Below, one piece after another: positions 58,809 to 64,000 of a DNA stretch of 64,000 nt; within the stretch, counting starts at the first letter, position 1; each line of letters opens with the position of its first letter. Made by a program: the position numbers and the translations under genes. Location: contig NZ_CP108476.1 in assembly GCF_036226465.1 (NCBI RefSeq), positions 3,844,001 to 3,908,000 on the forward strand. Direction: 5' to 3'. Origin of the DNA: Kitasatospora sp. NBC_01250 (GTDB lineage Bacteria > Actinomycetota > Actinomycetes > Streptomycetales > Streptomycetaceae). Below the pieces are notes generated by a model. The model did no database searches and was not told the DNA's origin. It saw only the letters and a list, made by a program, of their open reading frames with translations.

Positions 58809-60424
58809 TTGAGCCCCAGCGCCTTCAACGCCCGCAGGCTGGTGGTGAACACCGCGGCGAACTTCTCGTCGGTCAGCCCCAGCGACGGTGCGATCGGCAG
58901 CAGCCGCTGGGTGGCGATGGTCTGGCCCTCGGTGTAGCGCAGGATGCCCTCCGCGCCGTGCCGGCGGCCGAGCCCCGACTCGCCCATGCCGCCCATCGGC
59001 GAGGCCACCGAGCCGTAGGCCGCCGCGTAGGCCTCGTTGACGTTGACGGTGCCGGTGCGCAGCCGGGCCGCGACCGCCCGGCCGCGCCGGGTGTCCTTCG
59101 TCCAGACGCTCGAATTGAGCCCGTACGGCGTGGCGTTGGCCCGCTCGACGGCCTCCTCCTCGGTGTCGAACCGGTAGATGGAGACCACCGGGCCGAAGGT
59201 CTCCTGGGTGCAGACCGCCATCTCGGGGGTGACCCCGTCCAGGATGGTGGGCTCGTAGAAGAGCGGGCCCAGCTCCGGGCGGGCCTGGCCGCCGGCCAGC
59301 ACCGTGGCGCCCGCCTTGACGGCCTCCTCCACGTGCCGGGTGACCGTCTCCAACTGCCGCTCGGAGACCAGCGACCCCATGTCCGCGCCGTAGGCCAGAC
59401 CGCCGCCCAGCCGCAGCGCCCGGGTCCGCTCGGCGAACCTGGCGAGGAAGGCGTCGGCCACCGAGCGGTGCACGAAGAGCCGCTCGATCGAGATGCACAG
59501 CTGCCCCGCGGAGGAGAAGCAGGCCCGCACCGCCCCCTCGGCCGCCTTCTCCAGGTCGGCGTCGGCGAGCACCAGCATGGCGTTCTTGCCGCCGAGTTCG
59601 AGCGAGGCGCCGACCAGCCGGCCGGCCGCCCGCCGGGCCACCTCGCGCCCGGTGGCGGTGGAACCGGTGAACGAGACGTAGTCCGCGTGCTCGACCACGG
59701 CCGGGCCGACCACCGGCCCCTCGCCCACCACGATCTGCCACAGGTCGGCCGGCAGCCCGGCCTCGATCAGCAGCTCGCGGGCCCACAGCGCGGTCAGCGC
59801 GGTCTGTGTGTCGGGCTTGTTGACCACCGCGTTGCCCGCGACGAAGGCCGGCAGTGCGTCGCTGACCGACAGCTCCAGCGGGTAGTTCCACGGGGAGATC
59901 TGGCCGATCACGCCCTTGGGCCGGCGGGCCTCCACCGCCTTGGTGAGGACGGGGATCGCGCCGCCCCGACGGCGGTCCCTGAGGTAGCCCGCCGCGGCGC
60001 GCCCGTAGTGGCGGGCGGCCAGCGCGGCGCCCAGCACCTCCTCGAACGCGTGCAGCCGGGCCTTGCCGGTCTCCGCCTGGATCAGGTCCAGTACCTCGTC
60101 CTGCCGCTTGAGCAGCAGGTCGTGGAAGCGCAGCAGCACCGCCGCCCGCCGCCGCACCGGCAGCGCGGCCCACGCCTGCTGGGCCCGGCGGGCCAGCTCG
60201 AAGGCGACCTTGACGTCCTCGGTGGTCGACTGCGGCAGCTCGGCCAGCACCTCGCCGGTCAGTGGCGTCCGGGTCACCGCGGGTTCGGCGCCGCCGGTGG
60301 CGGTGACGCCCCGGGCGAGCCTTCGGATCAGGGACTGCGGGACCGCCGAGGCGACCGTACGACCGGCGCCCGGGGCCACGGGGTTGCGGCCGGTGCTGCG
60401 GCTTTCTGCCGTGATGTCCGTCAT
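58805..60424 (-). CDS. Succinate-semialdehyde dehydrogenase (NADP+) type aldehyde dehydrogenase
   Basis: 539 residues of the ALDH superfamily, GabD2-like in length and opening. Catalytic Cys is in FSSAGQLCIS and Glu in LELGGKNAM. Cofactor-binding sequence is FTGSTATGREV, and QETFGPVVS follows. It likely oxidises an aldehyde to an acid. The coupling to a GMC oxidoreductase suggests alcohol to aldehyde to acid in sequence; the aldehyde is unknown. First gene of the pair; ATG 60424. Confidence 0.87.
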   Translation of the reverse strand: MTDITAESRSTGRNPVAPGAGRTVASAVPQSLIRRLARGVTATGGAEPAVTRTPLTGEVLAELPQSTTEDVKVAFELARRAQQAWAALPVRRRAAVLLRFHDLLLKRQDEVLDLIQAETGKARLHAFEEVLGAALAARHYGRAAAGYLRDRRRGGAIPVLTKAVEARRPKGVIGQISPWNYPLELSVSDALPAFVAGNAVVNKPDTQTALTALWARELLIEAGLPADLWQIVVGEGPVVGPAVVEHADYVSFTGSTATGREVARRAAGRLVGASLELGGKNAMLVLADADLEKAAEGAVRACFSSAGQLCISIERLFVHRSVADAFLARFAERTRALRLGGGLAYGADMGSLVSERQLETVTRHVEEAVKAGATVLAGGQARPELGPLFYEPTILDGVTPEMAVCTQETFGPVVSIYRFDTEEEAVERANATPYGLNSSVWTKDTRRGRAVAARLRTGTVNVNEAYAAAYGSVASPMGGMGESGLGRRHGAEGILRYTEGQTIATQRLLPIAPSLGLTDEKFAAVFTTSLRALKALGLK

Positions 60425-60521
60425 GGGCGCAGCCTAGGCTCTCGACGGCGGGTCCGGTACCCGGCGGTAACAAGATTCGGCCCCGGAGTCCGGGCACGGC
60501 AAGGGTGCGGCCCGGGGGCGG

Positions 60522-62456
60522 TCAGCCGGTCGGCTCCGTGTCGTCCGGCGTCGCGGGTGCCTGGACGGCCGCGCCGCCGGACTGGGCGACGGGTGCGAAG
60601 CCGTTGAGGACCGCGGTCAGCCGCTGCTGCGTCGCCGTCCAGTCGCTGTCGGGCCCGGACGAGAGGATCGCGTAGCTGGTCCCGTCCGAGTCCCGGTACT
60701 CCTCGTCGACCACCGTGCGCTTGCCCGGGTTCGGCCCCTGGATCTGGGTGTAGCTCCACTCCAGCCGAGCCGCCTCGTGACCGTGCACGTTGATCTGCTC
60801 CAGGCTCAGCCGGCGGTAGTTCGTGGAGTTCCCCTTCAGCTGCCCCTCCATGCTCAGCATGTTGTCGTAGGGCCGGACCGGATCACCGACCGTGACCGCG
60901 AACTGGAGGAAGTGCCGCTTGTTGTCGGGGCTGTAGTAGATCTGGTTCTTGTCGTCCATGCTGCGCTGCCAGGTGGGGCCGTCGCTGGGCAGCGGGAAGC
61001 GGAAGCCGCTCGGATCGGTCGTCCACGCGTAGCCGGCCGGCGCGGGCCCGGAGGGCCCGGCGGCACCGGTGGGGGCGCTGGTGGCCGGGCCGCCCGGCGA
61101 GGCGCTGGGCGTGGGGCTCATCGACGCGGACGGGTCGGCCGTCGGCGTGCCGCCGCTGTGCTCCAGGTGGACCACGCCGAAGGCCACCGCACCGCTGACC
61201 ACGGCGGCGACCAGTCCGGCCAGCGCCGTGCGCAGGCCGCGGCGCCGACGCGGCGCGGCCGGAGCCGGGGCCACCGGTACCGGCGGCCGGAGCGTCGGCG
61301 GCTGCGCCATCAGCGGCTGCGGCGAGGTCGCCCGGGACTGCACCGGCAGATCGGTGGCCGTCGGTTCGTAGGGAACGGGCCGCACCGGCGGGCCCGCCTG
61401 GGCCACCGGCGGCTGCCCGCTCGCCACCCAGGGAGTCGCGGGCTCCTCCTCGGCCGGCCGGCGGTCCACCACGGGCACCGCCTGGGTGGGCACCCGCTGC
61501 AGCGGCGGGCGCATGCTGATCCCCACCGTGTGGCCGGCCTTCACCTCGCGCAGCATCTGCAGCGCCTCGTCCGCGCTCGGGCGCTCGGCGGCGTCCTTGG
61601 CCATCAGCGCGGCCAGCACCGGCCCGAGGGCACCCGCGTTGCGCGGCTCGGGCAGCGGTTCGGAGACCACGGCGGCCAGCGTGCTCAGCGGGTCGTGGCG
61701 GCGGAACGGCGACTGGCCCTCCACCGCGGTGTACAGCGTGGCGCCCAGGCCCCACAGGTCCGAGGCCGGACCGGGGCGCTCGCCCTGCGCCCGCTCGGGC
61801 GCCAGGTAGTCGGGCGAGCCGACCAGGTCGCCGGGGCGGGTCAGCTCGGAGGAGCCCTCGAACTTGGCGATCCCGAAGTCGAGCAGCACCACCCGGCCGG
61901 TCCCGTGCTCCAGCAGCACGTTGGCCGGCTTGACGTCCCGGTGCAGCACCCCGAGCTGGTGGCCCCGGTGCAGCGCGGCCAGCACCTGGGTGCCGACCTC
62001 GGCCGCCTCGCGCGGCGAGAGCGGGCCGTCCTGGGAGACCACGTCGGCCAGCGAGCGGCCGTCGATCAGCTCCATCACGATCCACGGCCGGCCGTCCTGC
62101 TCCAGCACGTCGTGGATGGTGATCACACCGGCGTGCTTGATCCGGGCCGCGGCTCTGGCCTCCTGCTTCATCCGGGACTGGAGGATCGCCAGATCCTCCT
62201 CCGGGAGGTGGTCGACGGTCAGCTCCTTGACCGCCACCTCGCGGTCCAGCATCAGGTCCCGAGCGCGCCAGACCGTGCCCATGCCACCGCGGCCGAGCCG
62301 CGCCCCCAGTTCGTAGCGCCCGGCCAGCATCCGGCGTGTCGCGGCGGCGGCGATCGGCTCGGCCCGCTCGGAGTCGGTGGCAGCCCCCGCCTGCTCCTGT
62401 CCACTCACGGCGACCGCTCCCCCCTCATCATTCGGTGAACCACTCTTCTGAGTCAC
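60522..62456 (-). CDS. Membrane Ser/Thr protein kinase
   Basis: 644 residues. The kinase domain (about 46-305) is complete: GRGGMG loop, Lys in EVAVKEL, LHRDVKPANVLL, LLDFGIAK, and SPDYLAPE. A Pro-rich linker, one membrane helix (TALAGLVAAVVSGAVAFGVVHL) and an outer domain of about 170 residues follow. The end of the latter (YRRLSLEQINVHGHEAARLEW ... DSDWTATQQRLTAVLNGF) is shared with the partial gene at the right edge. GTG start, no clear ribosome site. Third gene of the leftward kinase locus. Confidence 0.9.
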   Translation of the reverse strand: MTQKSGSPNDEGGAVAVSGQEQAGAATDSERAEPIAAAATRRMLAGRYELGARLGRGGMGTVWRARDLMLDREVAVKELTVDHLPEEDLAILQSRMKQEARAAARIKHAGVITIHDVLEQDGRPWIVMELIDGRSLADVVSQDGPLSPREAAEVGTQVLAALHRGHQLGVLHRDVKPANVLLEHGTGRVVLLDFGIAKFEGSSELTRPGDLVGSPDYLAPERAQGERPGPASDLWGLGATLYTAVEGQSPFRRHDPLSTLAAVVSEPLPEPRNAGALGPVLAALMAKDAAERPSADEALQMLREVKAGHTVGISMRPPLQRVPTQAVPVVDRRPAEEEPATPWVASGQPPVAQAGPPVRPVPYEPTATDLPVQSRATSPQPLMAQPPTLRPPVPVAPAPAAPRRRRGLRTALAGLVAAVVSGAVAFGVVHLEHSGGTPTADPSASMSPTPSASPGGPATSAPTGAAGPSGPAPAGYAWTTDPSGFRFPLPSDGPTWQRSMDDKNQIYYSPDNKRHFLQFAVTVGDPVRPYDNMLSMEGQLKGNSTNYRRLSLEQINVHGHEAARLEWSYTQIQGPNPGKRTVVDEEYRDSDGTSYAILSSGPDSDWTATQQRLTAVLNGFAPVAQSGGAAVQAPATPDDTEPTG

Positions 62457-62577
62457 GGCTCGGACGTCACCGCTCGGACATTGTTCCGGTCCCAGCCTAG
62501 GCGTCCATTCCCACGGCGGTCATCGCGACCCGGCCACGTGACCGGGCTGTGATGTGCGGTGTCCCGCCGGTTCGTGC

Positions 62578-63708
62578 TCATCCGGCGAAGACCACGACGG
62601 CCGCGATCCCCAGCACCATCGCCGCCAACACCCCGCCCACCAGCACCACCGGCAGCAGCCGCGAGGGCCGCCGCGCCGCGGCGTGGGCGTGCCGGGCGTG
62701 CTCGGGTGCCACCGGCGCCGCCGCCCGCCCACGGCGCGAACGCGGCACCAGCGGCCGGGCCGGGCGCGGCACGGGCAGCACCTGCGCGGGCTCCGCGGCC
62801 CGCAGCGGCTCGGGCGCGTGCGCCAGCAGCTCGGCCAGCCAGCGCCCGGTCTCCTCGGCGCTGGGCCGCTCGGCCGGATCGGTGGCCAGCAGCCGGTCCA
62901 CCAGCGGAGCGAGCGGACCGCACTCCCCGCTGCCCGACCGCTGCCCGGAGCGCACCGCCGCGAAGAGCGCGGTGGCGGTCGTCTCGGGGAACGGCCCCTG
63001 CCCGGTCAGCACCCGCTGCAGCAGCACCCCCAGCGCCCACAGGTCCGCCTCCGGCCCCGCGGCGGCGCCCTGCCCCAGCAGTTCGGGCGGCCAGCGCTCG
63101 GCCCGGGTGCCGACCAGCCCGGTGCGTGCCTGCGCCCAGCGCCGGTCGTCCGTGCCGGCCAGAGCGCGGGCCAGCGCCTCCTCGGCCGCCGCGCCGGCCT
63201 GGCCGCCGAGCAGCGCCGCGCCGTCCGGGCAGACCACCACCTGGTCGGCCACCACCTGGCCGTGCGCCAGCCCCGCCCGGTGCACCGCGCCCAGCGCGCT
63301 CACCAGATCGGCGGCCAGCTCGGCGGCCCGGTAGGGCTCCAGCGGCCCGTCCTCCAGCAGCTCGGGCAGCCCGACCGCCACCGGCTGCTCACCCACCACC
63401 CAGACCAGGCCGTCCTCCGCGAGCACCTCGAAGACCTGCCGCAACCGCGCGTGCTCGGGCGTCCGGTCGAGGACGGCGCGCACCGCGGCCAGCACCTCGG
63501 CGGGATCCAGCCAGCGGCTGGCCTCGAAGTCCGCGCTGCCGGCGAGCTCGGGCACCAGCACCTCGGGCAGCTCCAACGCCTCCAGCAGCACCGGAGCGCC
63601 GCTGCGCAGATCGGTCGCGAACCGGCGTGGACCGGCCGTCCCGTCCTGCGGCGCGCGGTCGGTCACCTGGTACCGGGCGGCGACCGTCTGACCAGGGCCG
63701 GCTCGCAT
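62578..63708 (-). CDS. Membrane-anchored pseudokinase
   Basis: 376 residues. The fold is kinase-like (ADLWALGVLLQRVLTGQGPFPE and DPAERPSAEETGRWL match the C-lobe). But the catalytic loop reads AHGQVVADQVVV instead of HRDxxxxN, and the DFG position reads LLGGQAG. The Gly-rich loop and Lys are also not evident. It should not phosphorylate. One C-terminal membrane helix (LLPVVLVGGVLAAMVLGIAAVVVF) leaves almost nothing outside. It sits between two genes that share an outer domain. Confidence 0.8.
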   Translation of the reverse strand: MRAGPGQTVAARYQVTDRAPQDGTAGPRRFATDLRSGAPVLLEALELPEVLVPELAGSADFEASRWLDPAEVLAAVRAVLDRTPEHARLRQVFEVLAEDGLVWVVGEQPVAVGLPELLEDGPLEPYRAAELAADLVSALGAVHRAGLAHGQVVADQVVVCPDGAALLGGQAGAAAEEALARALAGTDDRRWAQARTGLVGTRAERWPPELLGQGAAAGPEADLWALGVLLQRVLTGQGPFPETTATALFAAVRSGQRSGSGECGPLAPLVDRLLATDPAERPSAEETGRWLAELLAHAPEPLRAAEPAQVLPVPRPARPLVPRSRRGRAAAPVAPEHARHAHAAARRPSRLLPVVLVGGVLAAMVLGIAAVVVFAG

Positions 63709-63726
63709 GGGCCGCCCCCTCTCTCG

Positions 63727-64000
63727 TTATGGCGCGGGCGCGAAGGTCTGGAACGCGGTCTCCCGGGCCTGACTGTTCGCGGGGCTGTTCCAGTCGCTGT
63801 CGTTCGCGGTCCAGTAGAGCGCATAACCATGACGGCCGGTGACGAAGCCGCGGTTCAACGAGTGCTGCTTGGTGCCGGAACCGAAGGTCCACTCCCAGTC
63901 GGCGGCGTTGGTCCAGCCGCGGTAGGTGATCGCCGTCAGCTGGAGCTGCTGGTAGTTGCTGAGGGTGGGCGCCACCTCCTTCTCCTCCGACTGCCAGGCG
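63727..64000 (-). CDS. C-terminus of a kinase-locus protein, outer domain (5' end outside window)
   Basis: About 90 residues are visible, open to the window edge. The sequence LSNYQQLQLTAITYRGWTN..WEWTF...GYALYWTANDSDW...AFQTFAP aligns by eye with the end of the kinase at 60522-62456 (shared spacing of Tyr, Trp-type residues, and DSDW...F.P). It is therefore probably the outer sensor of another Ser/Thr kinase. No N-terminal evidence is in the window. Confidence 0.6.
   Translation of the reverse strand, partial: AWQSEEKEVAPTLSNYQQLQLTAITYRGWTNAADWEWTFGSGTKQHSLNRGFVTGRHGYALYWTANDSDWNSPANSQARETAFQTFAPAP

Noticed and set aside
57012..60497. A continuous 1161-codon reading suggesting a dehydrogenase-GMC fusion
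   Set aside because: The front part is out of frame with the dehydrogenase; the real genes are coupled through a GTGA overlap, not fused.

Overview
This window is chromosomal DNA from a very GC-rich actinomycete, most likely a member of the Streptomycetaceae (Streptomyces or Kitasatospora type). The evidence is the extreme G/C preference at third codon positions, the frequent GTG starts, the GTGA/ATGA start-stop overlaps, and a gene order I recognise from Streptomyces core chromosomes: dac - yihY - trpS - corC/hlyC - mdh - DUF3017 - folD - RDD - purH - purN - DUF6350 - sucD - sucC - vWA/MoxR cluster - icmB - pcrA - PspC two-component system - guaA. I found no tRNA, rRNA, CRISPR array, transposase or integrase gene.

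Region 1 (1-7.3 kb): the C-terminus of a D-Ala-D-Ala carboxypeptidase overlaps tail-to-tail with a YihY/BrkB membrane protein. Two surface-polymer genes follow and converge on a strong hairpin: a GT2 plus TagF-like phosphotransferase fusion, and a Stealth-family sugar-phosphotransferase.
Region 2 (7.3-22.5 kb): housekeeping genes. These are a 2H phosphoesterase, trpS, a CorC/HlyC-like transporter, mdh, folD, purN-purH and sucC-sucD, with small membrane proteins between them and an odd sigma-like protein that carries a C-terminal membrane helix.
Region 3 (22.7-31 kb): a divergent five-gene system. MoxR AAA+ ATPase, a DUF5682 protein and a vWA protein read leftward; a SWIM zinc-finger protein and a DUF5691 protein read rightward. 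Both sides of the shared 203-bp promoter region carry sequences matching the RecA-independent, PafBC-type DNA-damage promoter (TTGTCRGTG-N8-TAnnnT). A third match lies directly in front of pcrA, 6 kb away. This is the most interesting signal in the window.
Region 4 (34-43.3 kb): a probable accessory glycan island between pcrA and the PspC-type two-component system. It has four polytopic membrane proteins, at least three of them recognisable as GT-C-type glycosyltransferases, and two closely related OafA-like acyltransferases in opposite orientations. Several intergenic parts are AT-rich for this chromosome.
Region 5 (43.6-51.5 kb): a NarL-type regulator with a PspC-domain histidine kinase, a secreted SGNH hydrolase, a PspC membrane protein with a small partner, a DoxX-Rieske fusion with an internal Tat-like motif, and guaA.
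Region 6 (51.5-64 kb): a 1-kb apparently non-coding gap; a CseA/CseB/CseC-like lipoprotein-regulator-kinase operon with no sigE beside it; a class F-like sortase with a probable substrate; a succinate-semialdehyde dehydrogenase/GMC oxidoreductase pair; and a kinase locus. That locus holds a Ser/Thr kinase, a pseudokinase, and the C-terminus of a further protein that shares the kinase's extracellular domain.

Starts were chosen by Shine-Dalgarno spacing, translational coupling and family alignment from memory. No database search was run, so family names are recognition calls.
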